A DNA stretch of 64,000 bases, taken from positions 124,001 through 188,000 of the forward strand of contig CAWGQE010000003.1 of the NCBI GenBank assembly GCA_963824705.1. The letters are read 5' to 3'. The DNA is from VRUE01 sp963824705. GTDB lineage: Bacteria > Actinomycetota > Thermoleophilia > Solirubrobacterales > 70-9. This document shows, one piece after another, positions 51,623 through 60,040 of this stretch; positions within the stretch are counted from its first letter, which is position 1; every line of letters begins with the position of its first letter. The notes below the pieces were generated by a model, which saw only the letters and a program-made list of their open reading frames with translations, was not told where the DNA came from and made no database searches. A program made the position numbers and the translations under genes.

Positions 51623-52170
51623 AAGTCCTCGGGCGCGGCCATCCGGTAGAGGAACTGGCCGGTTCCGGCTTTGCTGATCTCGAAGATGAGGCCGATCGCC
51701 GCCTCCATCTGCGCGGCATTCTCGAGCGGTCCGGCGCAGACGGGCTCGTAGCCGGCGTCGCGGTTGAGGCGCTCGACGACCCCCCGTGCCTCCTCGTCCC
51801 CGCACCAGAGGTTGCTCGGCTGGCTCTTGGTCTTGCCGAGCCGGTCCTGGAGGGAGGCGAAGTTGATGTTGAAGGACTTCGCCGTCGGGCCATTGGTCCT
51901 CGACTTGATGTACTCGGCGTTCGAGGCGAAGCCCTCGGGCGGCTCCCGCCCGATCACGTTGGTGGCGTCGATCACGGTCTTTCCGTCGATCTCCTGGACC
52001 TGGTCGAGTGCCTCGCCGACGGCACCGCCGGGCACGGCGATCAGCACGGCGTCCGCATCCGAGACGTCTCCGCCCTCGCGACCGATCCGCGCCACCTCGT
52101 GTCCGGCCCGCTCCCAGAGGTCGGCGAGCCCGCCGCCGACTTTGCCCTTGCCGATCGTCGCGATCTTCAT
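51619..52170 (-). CDS. NADP/F420-type dinucleotide-binding reductase
   Basis: The 183-residue protein starts at ATG 52170 (an upstream Met gives a non-native leader). The Rossmann motif is KIATIGKGKVGGGLADLWER, matching the NADP_oxidoreductase F420-dependent family (COG2085). Further landmarks are DADAVLIAVPGGAVGEAL, KTVIDATNVIG and KSFNINFASL. Members either pass hydride between NADP and F420 or are orphan reductases. The domain is complete but lacks the long C-terminal part of ketol-acid-like dehydrogenases. Confidence 0.8.
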   Translation of the reverse strand: MKIATIGKGKVGGGLADLWERAGHEVARIGREGGDVSDADAVLIAVPGGAVGEALDQVQEIDGKTVIDATNVIGREPPEGFASNAEYIKSRTNGPTAKSFNINFASLQDRLGKTKSQPSNLWCGDEEARGVVERLNRDAGYEPVCAGPLENAAQMEAAIGLIFEISKAGTGQFLYRMAAPEDF

Positions 52171-52237
52171 CGCCTTCAAGCTACCCGCCTGCCACAGGCC
52201 CAATCCGGTGCCCGTCGGCCTGATAAACCAGGTCCCG

Positions 52238-52795
52238 ATGGCCAAGCTGATCTACTCGATGATCGCCTCGCTCGACGGGTACGTGGCTGACGAGGACGGC
52301 AACTTCGACTGGGCCATGCCGGACGAGGAGGTCCACGCCTTCGCCAACGAGCTCGAGCGGTCGATCGGCACCTGCCTCTACGGCCGCCGTATGTACGAGA
52401 CGATGGTTGCCTGGGAGACGATGGACCTCGCCGGCGAGCCCCCCGTCGTGCGGGACTTCGCGGAGATCTGGCGGGCGACCGACAAGGTCGTCTACTCGCG
52501 GACGCTGGCGACGGCGTCCAGCGCGAGGACGAGGATCGAGCGCGACTTTGACGCGAAGGCGATCGGTCGGATGAAGGCCGGGGCGAAGCGCGACATCTCC
52601 ATCGGCGGTCCCGACCTGGCGGCCCAGGCATTCGAGGCCGGCTTGGTCGACGAGTGCCGTCTCCTCATCGCGCCCGTTCTGGTGGGAGGCGGCAAGCGGT
52701 CCCTTCCGGATGGCGTCCACCTGAAGCTCGAGCTCTTGGAGCAGCGGCGTTTCGGCAACGGCATGTCGCTGCTCTCGCTGGCGGCTCGGAGATAG
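52238..52795 (+). CDS. RibD C-terminal/dihydrofolate reductase-like protein (second)
   Basis: The 185-residue protein starts at ATG 52238: KLIYSMIASLDGYVADEDGN, then LYGRRMYETMVAWE, VVYSRTL, DISIGGPDLAAQAFEAGLVD and LIAPVLVGGGKRSLPDG, all typical of the YyaP/RibD-like reductases. It differs clearly from the 190-residue relative at 30282 (different N-terminus and C-terminus), so they are not recent duplicates. Divergent from the NADP-binding gene, with a 67-base gap. Confidence 0.85.
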   Translation: MAKLIYSMIASLDGYVADEDGNFDWAMPDEEVHAFANELERSIGTCLYGRRMYETMVAWETMDLAGEPPVVRDFAEIWRATDKVVYSRTLATASSARTRIERDFDAKAIGRMKAGAKRDISIGGPDLAAQAFEAGLVDECRLLIAPVLVGGGKRSLPDGVHLKLELLEQRRFGNGMSLLSLAARR

Positions 52796-52811
52796 CGCCG
52801 CCCGGTGGGGT

Positions 52812-54038
52812 TCAGCCGCGTCGCTCGTTGAGGCGCGCCGCCCGCGTCGTCAGGTAGTGCCGCTCGGGAAGGCTGTTGGTGCGGTTGGCAGCGACGCGGT
52901 ACGCGGCGATCGCGCCCTCGGTGTCCCCCGACATCTCCAGCAGGTGGGCGCGGGTCGCGTGGAGACGATGGTGGTCGTCCAGTCGCTGGCCCAGGTCCTC
53001 CAGCAGCGATAGCCCCGCTTGTGGCCCGTCCACCATCGCGGCAGCGATGGCGCGGTTGAGGGCGACCATCGGGTTGCCGGTCATCCGCTCCAGCAACCCG
53101 TAGAGGGCGAGGATCTCGCGCCAGTCGGTGTCCCCGTCTCGCGCGGCAGTCGCGTGCTCGGCGGCGATCGCCGCCTGCAGCTGGTACTCGCCGACGGCTC
53201 CTCTGCTGAGCGCATCGGCCAGTAGCGCGACGCCCTCGTCGATCGCCTCCCGGTCCCAGAGCGCCCGGTCCTGCTCTTCCAGGGGGATCAGCTCGCCGTT
53301 CGGCTGGGTGCGGGCGGCGCGGCGGGAGTCGGTGAGCAGCATCAGCGCCAGCAGGCCGGCGACCTCGGGGTCCTCTGGGAGGGCGAGGTGGACGATCCTC
53401 GCCAGCCTGATCGCTTCGGCCGAGAGCTCCGCGCGGGCCAGGTCGGGACCGCTGCTGGTCAGGTAGCCCTCGTTGAAGATCAGGTAGATGACGCGCAGCA
53501 CCGAGCGCAGCCGCTCGGGTCGCTCGTCCTCGGCCGGCATCCCGAACGGCGCGGCGGAGGCCCTGACGCTCTGCTTCGCGCGGCTGATCCGCTGCGCCAT
53601 CGTCGCCTCGGGAACGAGGAAGGCGTTGCCGATCTCGGCCGTGGTCAGGCCAGCGACGGCCCGCAGTGTCAGTGCGATCGCCGAGCCGGGGGTCAGCGCC
53701 GGGTGGCAGCACATGAACATCAGCACGAGCGTGTCGTCGTTGCCGGAGGGCGTCTCCGCCTCGGCCGGGTCCGCCGCCACAAGGTCCTCGCGCCCGCGCC
53801 GCGCCGTCTCGCCGCGGATGCGGTCGGTCATCCGCCGGGAAGCGACGTGAATCAGCCAGCCGACGGGATTCTCCGGCGTTCCCTGCGCCGGCCACTGCGT
53901 GGAGGCGGCGATCATCGCCTCCTGCACGGCGTCCTCGGAATCGCTGAAGTCGCCGAAGCGCCGCACGACCGCGGCAAGGACCCGCGGCGCGGCCTCGCGC
54001 AGCAGGTCCTCGATCGCCGCCGCTCGTCTTCCGCTCAT
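52812..54038 (-). CDS. ECF sigma factor, ECF42-type with TPR-like extension
   Basis: The 408-residue protein starts at ATG 54038, two bases after the DGPF gene. Sigma region 2 (RRFGDFSDSEDAVQEAMIAA, then WLIHVASRRMTDRIRG) and region 4 (VAGLTTAEIGNAFLVPEATM, then AQRISRAKQSVR) are intact. The remainder (DUF6596 and TPR-like helices: WREILALYGLLERMTGNPMV, HRLHATRAHLLEMSGDTEGA) is the C-terminal extension characteristic of ECF42 factors, which lack an anti-sigma factor and are adjacent to DGPF genes. It probably drives its own operon through a dedicated promoter. Confidence 0.9.
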   Translation of the reverse strand: MSGRRAAAIEDLLREAAPRVLAAVVRRFGDFSDSEDAVQEAMIAASTQWPAQGTPENPVGWLIHVASRRMTDRIRGETARRGREDLVAADPAEAETPSGNDDTLVLMFMCCHPALTPGSAIALTLRAVAGLTTAEIGNAFLVPEATMAQRISRAKQSVRASAAPFGMPAEDERPERLRSVLRVIYLIFNEGYLTSSGPDLARAELSAEAIRLARIVHLALPEDPEVAGLLALMLLTDSRRAARTQPNGELIPLEEQDRALWDREAIDEGVALLADALSRGAVGEYQLQAAIAAEHATAARDGDTDWREILALYGLLERMTGNPMVALNRAIAAAMVDGPQAGLSLLEDLGQRLDDHHRLHATRAHLLEMSGDTEGAIAAYRVAANRTNSLPERHYLTTRAARLNERRG

Positions 54039-54040
54039 GC

Positions 54041-54436
54041 TCAGTGCTCGATCGGGCCCATCACCTCGCGGACCTCGATCGACTGCTTGATCGGGACGCC
54101 TCCGGGGCCGGGTGCCGCCGAACCCATGGCGGCGATCTCGATCGCCCGCTCGGTCGACTCGACGTCGATCATCCGGTAGCCGGCGAGCAGCTCCTTGGAC
54201 TCCGGGAACGGCCCGTCGGTGACGACCGGCGTACCGCCGTCGGAGACGACGAACTTGGCCAGCGCCGGCGCCGTCAGCGCCTGCGCCTCGACCAGCTCGC
54301 CCCGCTCTTGCAGCTCCGCGTTGAGGTCCTTCTGGAAGGTGATGTGGGCCTCGATCTCCTCCGGCGCCCACTCGCTCATCGACGGCACGCCCTCGGGGAC
54401 TCCTCCATATGCCTGCAGCAGCATGAACTTCATCAT
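54041..54436 (-). CDS. DGPF (YCII-related) protein, partner of ECF42 sigma
   Basis: The 131-residue protein contains VVTDGPFPESKELLAGYRMI, the DGPF motif naming this YCII-related family, and starts MMKFMLLQAYGGVPEG. It has a ferredoxin-like alpha/beta fold. The genes for ECF42 sigma factors lie next to one or several DGPF genes whose role is not solved; here there is one copy, two bases upstream of the sigma gene. ATG 54436 follows AAGGAGG-like sequence. Confidence 0.92.
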   Translation of the reverse strand: MMKFMLLQAYGGVPEGVPSMSEWAPEEIEAHITFQKDLNAELQERGELVEAQALTAPALAKFVVSDGGTPVVTDGPFPESKELLAGYRMIDVESTERAIEIAAMGSAAPGPGGVPIKQSIEVREVMGPIEH

Positions 54437-54536
54437 TGCCTCCTTTTCCGTCGCGCCCGTTTGGCGCGTTCACCAGTCTGTCGGAGCCGAGGACGAGTTC
54501 TCGACATGAGGTCGTCGGGTCGCAGCTCGGGGCGCG

Positions 54537-55031
54537 TCAGCCTCCCGGCTTGCGCCGTTTCTGGCGGAGCGCCTCGCGCGTGGCATAAAGGGCTGGGAGG
54601 GCGGCGGTGTCCTTCGCTCGCCCAAGCTCCTCCTTAGAGGCGATCACCTCGTCGATCGTGATCACGCGAACGGAGATATTGCCGAGCGCCAGCTCGATCG
54701 TCGCGACGTCCTCGAACCCGCCGATTGCCGTGGCATGCGGGACGACGTCCAGCGGCCCCGCCTCGGTGTCGAAACGCTGAGACTGCCACCCGAGGAAGTC
54801 TGCGCCTTCCAACTCGGCCTTGCCGTCTCCGCCCGGCGAGCGGGCGCCAAGGGCATTGAGGGCCGCGGCGAGGCGCTCGGCGTTGTCGAGCTCCCGCCTG
54901 GGCATCACGTCCAGGTCGAGCGTGACGGTCGGGTTGCCCTGCAGCCACGCGGCGACTGCACCGATGACGCAGAACTCGACCTCGTGGTCAACCAGCGAAC
55001 GGAGAAGCTTCTCGGGGTCGAGCTCGGTCAC
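54537..55031 (-). CDS. Nucleotidyltransferase-fold protein (MNT/AbiEii-like)
   Basis: The 164-residue protein has the fold entry FCVIGAVAAWLQGNPTVTLD followed by DLDV: a G-(A/G)-x-A-x-x-x-x-x-x-x-x-R/T-x-T-x-D-x-D pattern with the catalytic acidic pair, and a later DVVPHATAIGGFE. Such minimal nucleotidyltransferases work with HTH or HEPN partners in toxin-antitoxin pairs. Its ATG overlaps the stop of the upstream XRE gene (ATGA). Pol-beta-like catalytic Asp residues appear present, although the first Gly-Ser is GA here. Confidence 0.75.
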   Translation of the reverse strand: MTELDPEKLLRSLVDHEVEFCVIGAVAAWLQGNPTVTLDLDVMPRRELDNAERLAAALNALGARSPGGDGKAELEGADFLGWQSQRFDTEAGPLDVVPHATAIGGFEDVATIELALGNISVRVITIDEVIASKEELGRAKDTAALPALYATREALRQKRRKPGG

Positions 55032-55342
55032 GCCTGCCCCTGGGCAAGCTCATGTAGATGGGCGTAGCGTCGAAGCGCTCGCAGGCGCTCCTCCGGCGTG
55101 AGCCTGAGGAGAAGCCCTGCCAGCTCGACGTCGTGGGGGTCGGGCATCGCCTCGGCGCTGATCCTCACTCGCCGGCCACATGCCATCGCAAGCCGCTGAA
55201 GCGTCTCCCAGGAGGGCGTCGCGGCGCCCCGCTCGTAGCGGGCGACGGCCGGCTGGGACGTACCCGCCCGGCGCGCGAGGGCGCGCTGAGAGAGGCCAGC
55301 ACTGAGGCGCAGCTCGCGCACGAGCACGTTGGGGGGATCCAT
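55028..55342 (-). CDS. XRE-family HTH protein, partner of nucleotidyltransferase
   Basis: The 104-residue protein has HTH core LRLSAGLSQRALARRAGTSQ then PAVARYERGAATPSWETLQR, a classical Cro/C1 type. A second small helical part (PDPHDVELAGLLLRLTPEER) follows. ATG 55342 is chosen because the start at 55360 would fall inside the upstream palindrome. It overlaps the nucleotidyltransferase gene by ATGA, matching an antitoxin-toxin layout with the DNA-binding gene first. Confidence 0.8.
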   Translation of the reverse strand: MDPPNVLVRELRLSAGLSQRALARRAGTSQPAVARYERGAATPSWETLQRLAMACGRRVRISAEAMPDPHDVELAGLLLRLTPEERLRALRRYAHLHELAQGQA

Positions 55343-55350
55343 GTCGATAC

Positions 55351-55368
55351 GATACCTCATCAGGTATC
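55351..55368. promoter_or_regulatory. Palindrome upstream of XRE/nucleotidyltransferase pair
   Basis: GATACCT-CATC-AGGTATC has 7-bp perfect arms and lies 8 bases before the XRE start codon. A partial GATAC copy adjoins it (55346-55350). Autorepression by the XRE protein is the natural reading. Confidence 0.65.
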
Positions 55369-55419
55369 AGGCACGATCATCGCTGCGTGTCCGCGGCCAG
55401 CTGAAGACTCTCGCCTTCG

Positions 55420-55923
55420 ATGCTGGGCAAATTCCTCCGCAGGGCGACGAAGGGCGGGCGCAGAGCGCCGGCCCCTGTGCGGCGCGCCCCGGCCCCACCG
55501 CGGCGCCCCCGCTCCTATTACCTGGTCGCGGGCGTGGCCCTGGACCAGGAGCTCGAACGGTTGCGGGCGCTGCCGGTCTTCGCTGCCGGGCCACTTGCCG
55601 CGGGCAGGCCCGAGCTCAAGGTGCGGCGAGCCGGCAGGCGCCCCAATCGCCTCGGCTTCGCCATCCCCACCGAGTTCCGCCTCTCGGTCACCGCCCACCC
55701 CGGAATCCGCCCCGGCGACATTCTGGAGACCCTCCTCCACGAGCTGGTCCACCTGCACGTGGGTCGCGCCGCCGAGCCTCACGCCTGGCACGGCCAGACC
55801 TTCAAGCAGGCCCTGGCAGCGGCGATGCAGCAGGCCTACGGGATAACCATCCGCCCCCCGTCAAGTACCCGCCACGGAACCTACGCCGAGGCGATCGAGC
55901 GGGAGTGGGCTAGGGCCGCGTAA
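55420..55923 (+). CDS. SprT-like zinc metallopeptidase
   Basis: The 167-residue protein has an Arg/Pro/Ala-rich N-terminus (about 1-30), then a SprT-like core with HELVHLHVG (about 107-115; His, Glu, His) and a downstream HAWHGQTFKQAL giving the third His. Human Spartan and bacterial SprT share this arrangement. A metal-dependent protease role in DNA-protein crosslink repair is known for Spartan only; for this short bacterial form it is inference. It is divergent from the XRE gene. Confidence 0.75.
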   Translation: MLGKFLRRATKGGRRAPAPVRRAPAPPRRPRSYYLVAGVALDQELERLRALPVFAAGPLAAGRPELKVRRAGRRPNRLGFAIPTEFRLSVTAHPGIRPGDILETLLHELVHLHVGRAAEPHAWHGQTFKQALAAAMQQAYGITIRPPSSTRHGTYAEAIEREWARAA

Positions 55924-55936
55924 GGGCTGCTCGGGG

Positions 55937-57280
55937 TCAGTTCTTCAGGCCGCTCGTCACCTGCGCCAGAACCAGCTGGAGATCCGGTCGCTCGGACAGG
56001 TCGATCGGCGAAACCTGCTCGGTTTTGCCTTTCAGGTTCAGCACGGCCTCCGGTGCGGAGGCCAGCGTCGAGGCCGGGTTTCCGTGGTTGCCTGTGGCGT
56101 ATCGATCGCGATCGAACTCGCCGACGTAGATCGCCGCCAGCTCGCCGGCATGCTTTTTGTCGACCTCGTGGCGGATCACGAGTACCTGCACGATCTTGGT
56201 GCCTGGAGCGACGGCGAAGGCCTCCTTCACGGTTGCCAAGACGTTGCTGCCCAGCGCTTCCAGATAGAGCGCATTGGTCTCGGTTTTAGTCCGTTTCTTC
56301 AACGTCCGTTTTCCGCCGGGCGTCCGCGCCGGCTTGCGCTCGGGGACAACGGTCTCGGGCGAGGAGAACTGCATCGCCACCGTCGTCCGCTCACCGTCGC
56401 AATCGATCGGAGCCGCCGGGGCCTCGTTGTCGGCAAAGGCCTGCTCGAGGACCGCAATGGTCGTCATCGGATCGTTGGAGGTCAGCTTCTCCCACTCGGT
56501 ATCCAAGTCCCTTTGGGCGTTGTCTCGCGCCGCTCCGCGCTGTTTTCTCTCTGCTTCGATCTCCCCCGGCAGTAGCTTCGCCACGCTTTCGCGAGCCTCC
56601 CCGAGCTTTGCCCACATTTCGTCGAACCGAACCTGTTCGACGTGTCGCGCCTCTTGCCGACGTTCCGCCTCCACCGCGGCGGCAGCCTCTGCTCGTCGGT
56701 CAGCATCCCGCGCGGCGTCGAGCCGATCGCGCACCTTGAAGATCGAAATTCCCAGCCGAGCTTGCTTACGGTGCTCCCGCATCAGCTCATAGCGGTCTAC
56801 CGGCGCAGGCTCCGCCGCCACCGGAGCCTGGTCATCGCCACCAAGCTCCGCGACAAGTGCCGGGATCTCGGCCGCCTCTTCAAGGCGGTTTCTTATCGGC
56901 TCAGGATCAACCTCCTCGGCAGGTGGAAGCTCGATCCGCTGCGCCTTCGGGAAGGACTGCCGGTGCACGTTGACGAGCGAGGCCTCGAGTGCGGCAACCT
57001 TCTCGATATCGGCTTCGCGTTGCGCCGCGCGAAGCTCGCGTTCATGGGCGGCGATCGTGGCTTTGGTTGGACCGCCACTCGACCGCCGACCGCCGCTCGT
57101 CGCTCGTCGTGCGCCTCCACCGAGGTGGGTGTAGCCGGAGATGGGCCCGACGCCACTCGAAACGCCCACCCCACGGTTGCCAACATGGACACGGGCGGCT
57201 CGAGGGCCGACGCCTGCGCTCAGTCCTCGACTGGACGCGCGAATCCGGACTCCGGGGGCGACCTTGAAGCTCAGTCCCAT
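55937..57280 (-). CDS. DUF4236 N-terminal protein with long coiled coil
   Basis: The 447-residue protein has residues 1-55 (LSFKVAPGVRIRASSRGLSA, then VGPRAARVHVGNRGVG) forming the DUF4236 domain. Then comes a Ser/Arg-rich linker, a long charged coiled coil (about 75-260) and a C-terminal alpha/beta domain (GSNVLATVKEAFAVAPGTKI, IVQVLVIRHEV...AAIYVGEFDRDRY). The C-terminal part is conserved-looking but unnamed to me. It lies three bases downstream of the Excalibur-like membrane gene's stop in the same operon direction, so the products probably work together. Confidence 0.7.
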   Translation of the reverse strand: MGLSFKVAPGVRIRASSRGLSAGVGPRAARVHVGNRGVGVSSGVGPISGYTHLGGGARRATSGGRRSSGGPTKATIAAHERELRAAQREADIEKVAALEASLVNVHRQSFPKAQRIELPPAEEVDPEPIRNRLEEAAEIPALVAELGGDDQAPVAAEPAPVDRYELMREHRKQARLGISIFKVRDRLDAARDADRRAEAAAAVEAERRQEARHVEQVRFDEMWAKLGEARESVAKLLPGEIEAERKQRGAARDNAQRDLDTEWEKLTSNDPMTTIAVLEQAFADNEAPAAPIDCDGERTTVAMQFSSPETVVPERKPARTPGGKRTLKKRTKTETNALYLEALGSNVLATVKEAFAVAPGTKIVQVLVIRHEVDKKHAGELAAIYVGEFDRDRYATGNHGNPASTLASAPEAVLNLKGKTEQVSPIDLSERPDLQLVLAQVTSGLKN

Positions 57281-57283
57281 GAC

Positions 57284-58579
57284 CTAGGGGTCGCAACCGA
57301 TTCCGTCGCCGTCATCATCCAGGCCGTAGTGGTCCACGCCGAGAACCGTGACGGTTCCGGTGTAGTCGGGACCATCTCCGCTCCCGCCTTCGCAGTCGTA
57401 ATCGGGGGAGTTTGGGTCGAGGCAGCCACTGTAGTTCGGGTCACATTCTTCGGCGGCGAATTCCGCTTCTTCTTCGGCTGCTTCTTCAGCTTCGAGTTCT
57501 TCCAGTTCCGCGACCTTGACCGCTTCTCGTTCTTCGCGTGCCGTCACCGCGGCCAGGCGTCGCGTGAAGTAACGCGCACTGGCCGCAGCCCTTGCCAGCT
57601 TGCGTTCGGCTTGGTGAACCTGGTTGCTGGCTTGCTTTACCGCGCGCCTTGCGGCGTCCTGTTCGGCAATCGGTCCGGAGGCCTCTCTCCGAAGCCTTGA
57701 CGCTTCAGCCATTGCCGTTGCCAGCTCGTGTCCACCGAGCGCGCTGGCGCTCTTTTCGGCTTCATTTTGCAGTTGGGTGGAGATTCCGGAGGAGCCGACG
57801 CCGTCCGCGAGGACGGCCTCGCCAAGCCCCACGAGGAAGATCACCACCATCAGCCCGGCTATCAGCCTCGTAACCCAACCCGGCATCCGCTCTTGTCTCA
57901 GCATCGGCTTTGCCCGCCCGCGCTGAATCTCGGCTGAGTGACGACCCAGCAACAGGGCGGTGGGGAGGACGAAGCCGAGGAAGAAGACAAATGAGCCAAC
58001 CGCGCCGACGATGCCGTCTGCCCCACTCAGCCCTGCACCGGCGATGAGCAACCCAAACCCTCCGCCAACGCACAGTCCAATGGCCCGGCCGAGGCTCAGC
58101 TCGCTCAGCGCAGCGACGGCGGCAGATGCCCGAAACCAGCTCCAGCCCAAGGCGATCGCCGCAGCCACCAGCGCAGCGAGGCCGAAGCCGATGCCGTTTC
58201 TCACCTGGTCGTCATGGTGAGCGACCTCCTGCCGATGTTCTGCTTCAAGCTGGGAAATGCGCGCCGCCGCTCTGCTCTGGCGAGCGACTAGATCTGCTCT
58301 CATGTGGCGGGCCTGCGCTTGAGCAGACCGGGCCTTCCTTCGAGCCGGTGCGGCCTCGCGCGTTATTGCTTCGTAACGTGCTTCAGTGGCATCCTGCTGA
58401 GCCTTGGAGTCGGCGATTTCCAGTTCAGCGCCCGCTGCGGTCGATTCCGCACTGCTCAGTCCAGCACTCGGGTCTTCGGCGTGAGCCAAGCCGGTAGCCA
58501 GGATCGCAAGCAGCAGCCCCACTGCCGTAATAAGCCCAACGCTCTGACCCCAACGCCTCGACACCCAACGCCTCGACAC
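57284..58579 (-). CDS. Membrane protein with coiled coils and Excalibur-like C-terminus
   Basis: The 431-residue protein has a signal or first helix GLITAVGLLLAILATGLAHA, a coiled coil (about 50-125), four helices (GFGLAALVAAAIALGWSWF, LGRAIGLCVGGGFGLLIAGA, IVGAVGSFVFFLGFVLPTAL, LIAGLMVVIFLVGLGEAVLA), a second coiled coil (about 280-375) and an acidic region ending CDPNYSGCLDPNSPDYDCEG then DDDGDGIGCDP, an Excalibur-like calcium-binding motif. A 15-bp direct duplication at the 5' end gives two in-frame GTG starts (58579 and 58564). Followed by the DUF4236 gene after 3 bases. Confidence 0.65.
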   Translation of the reverse strand: MSRRWVSRRWGQSVGLITAVGLLLAILATGLAHAEDPSAGLSSAESTAAGAELEIADSKAQQDATEARYEAITREAAPARRKARSAQAQARHMRADLVARQSRAAARISQLEAEHRQEVAHHDDQVRNGIGFGLAALVAAAIALGWSWFRASAAVAALSELSLGRAIGLCVGGGFGLLIAGAGLSGADGIVGAVGSFVFFLGFVLPTALLLGRHSAEIQRGRAKPMLRQERMPGWVTRLIAGLMVVIFLVGLGEAVLADGVGSSGISTQLQNEAEKSASALGGHELATAMAEASRLRREASGPIAEQDAARRAVKQASNQVHQAERKLARAAASARYFTRRLAAVTAREEREAVKVAELEELEAEEAAEEEAEFAAEECDPNYSGCLDPNSPDYDCEGGSGDGPDYTGTVTVLGVDHYGLDDDGDGIGCDP

Positions 58580-58721
58580 CCTGTACTCCCCTGTCCACTC
58601 GGTGTTTGCCGCGTCAATCTAACCGAATTGGAACTAGAAAGTAGGTTTTTTGGTACGACTAGGTCTGCAAGGCAAAGTCGGCTCTAGGCGGTCTCCGGTG
58701 CCGGGCTGTGTCTGAGCCTCG

Positions 58722-59462
58722 TCACAGCGGCACGGGACCGGGAACCAGAACGGCGGGGTCATGGCCCGGCCGGACGACAGCTCCGGTGTCGCGAAGTGTG
58801 CGTAGGCGGTCGGCCGAGGCTGCCTGGGCGGCGAAGTCGTCGGCGAACATCGGGAACCGCTGGTCGTCCAGGCCGGATGCGTAGTGGGTGACGTCGGCAC
58901 CTAGGACGAGCCGCTCGCCGACCTGGACGGACTGGTGGCCGGGCGTGTGGCCGGGGGTCGACAGCAACTGGATCGAGCCGTCGCCGAGCAGGTCGTGGTC
59001 GCCGTCGACGAGAACGATCTGGTCAGCGATAGTGCTGTAGTCGAGCGGCAGGAAGAAGTTCTTGGCAATCGCGGCCGCGTCCTGGCCCGCCTCCCACTCG
59101 CGGCGTTGCATGAAGATCGGGACCGAGGGCGGCAGCAGGGCAAGGCCTCCGGCGTGATCGAAGTGCAGGTGCGTCAATACGACCTTGGTGATCGTGTTCG
59201 GGTCGACCTGCTCGGCGACGCTCTGCTCGAGCTCGAGCTTGAACAGGCCAAGCGCGTCGGGCTGGCCGTAGTGGCGCGGCGCGTCCTCGACCGCGCCCGG
59301 GTGCAGGCCGGTGTCGACGAGGATCCGCTCCTCGGCGGTCTCGATGACGTAGGCCGGGATGGGGAAGCGGACCTGCCGGTCGAGGTCGTCGTCGCGTCGC
59401 CAGATGCCGGCGGCTGAGGTGAACCATCCACCGTTGAGCATCTCGACCTTCATCGCAGGCAA
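58722..59462 (-). CDS. MBL-fold N-acyl-homoserine-lactonase-type hydrolase
   Basis: The 246-residue protein has zinc ligands THLHFDHAGG, STPGHTPGHQSV and LGADVTHYASG, with RPGHDPAV at the end. The N-terminus MLNGGWFTSAAGIWRRD and IPAYVIETAEERILVDTGLH match AhlD/AttM-like lactonases that open lactone rings (quorum quenching) in the cytoplasm. ATG 59453 is an equally good start. No LuxI/LuxR genes are present here. The 142-base gap upstream of the Excalibur-like gene (58580-58721) shows nothing else. Confidence 0.85.
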   Translation of the reverse strand: MPAMKVEMLNGGWFTSAAGIWRRDDDLDRQVRFPIPAYVIETAEERILVDTGLHPGAVEDAPRHYGQPDALGLFKLELEQSVAEQVDPNTITKVVLTHLHFDHAGGLALLPPSVPIFMQRREWEAGQDAAAIAKNFFLPLDYSTIADQIVLVDGDHDLLGDGSIQLLSTPGHTPGHQSVQVGERLVLGADVTHYASGLDDQRFPMFADDFAAQAASADRLRTLRDTGAVVRPGHDPAVLVPGPVPL

Positions 59463-59542
59463 CGCTAGACGTCTTTAATCGGATTGGCTCGGCGCCGATA
59501 GGACCAGCGTGACCTCGCTGACGAGGGCGCGGGGTCACCGCC

Positions 59543-59690
59543 GTGTTCCGCATCTGGTTCATGGACCGCCACTGGCTGCCGATCGTCGTCGTCGCGACGA
59601 TCTCCCTCTGGGGTGACGCCTTCGGCCACATCCATCGGGAGATCGTCAACGACAACCACGACCCCGACAACACCGGCCTGCCTGGCTCAG
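59543..59690 (+). pseudogene. Truncated membrane protein gene
   Basis: Starting at GTG, it reads FRIWFMDRHWLPIVVVATIS then LWGDAFGHIHREIVNDNHDP, an intact membrane helix and loop of the kind W-L-P-I-x-x-x-x-x-x-L-W-G-x-x-G-H-I that I associate with small three- to four-helix actinobacterial membrane proteins. After DNTGLPGSG the frame passes into the antisense of the neighbouring gene and loses all membrane character. The 3' part appears deleted by a rearrangement that brought in the minus-strand gene. Confidence 0.5.
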
Positions 59691-59983
59691 GTCTCCAGTT
59701 CCAGCACCACCTCGAACTTCTCCACGCCGGCGCGCTCGCCCATGCTGTTGTCCCCGCTCGGAGGCGACATCGAGTTCAGCGTCTCGTCTCCTTGGCGGTA
59801 GTCCTCCTCGCTCTCGAAGAAGGCGATCGCCAGCGTCTTCTTGCCCTCGGCGTCGTTGAGGATCAGCAGCTTCTTGGCCGGTAGCCCTGGCGGCGGGCCA
59901 CCCTCGGCCTCGTTTCGAGCGCTGATCTCGGCAGCGGCCTTTGCTCCGTCGCCGCCCTTGAACATCGCCACGCGTGCGTACAT
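59687..59983 (-). CDS. Small alpha/beta protein, possible ABM-like ferredoxin fold
   Basis: The 98-residue protein follows GAGGAGG seven bases before ATG 59983. MYARVAMFKGGDGAKAAAEI, KKLLILNDAEGKKTLAIAFF and ESEEDYRQGDETLNSM suggest beta-alpha-beta-beta order, like antibiotic-biosynthesis-monooxygenase or Dabb domains. The final strand is VEKFEVVLELE. No catalytic residues can be named. The longer upstream frame overlaps the divergent GNAT gene and is not coding. Confidence 0.65.
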   Translation of the reverse strand: MYARVAMFKGGDGAKAAAEISARNEAEGGPPPGLPAKKLLILNDAEGKKTLAIAFFESEEDYRQGDETLNSMSPPSGDNSMGERAGVEKFEVVLELET

Positions 59984-60040
59984 ATCGTCCTCCTCGTTTG
60001 GGTTCTCCGGTACGAGAATTACACCCCTAGACTCGGGCGT

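Noticed and set aside
58580..58721. tRNA or attachment site in a 142-base gap
   Set aside because: No cloverleaf arms, no T-arm sequence and no repeat of a tRNA end were found.
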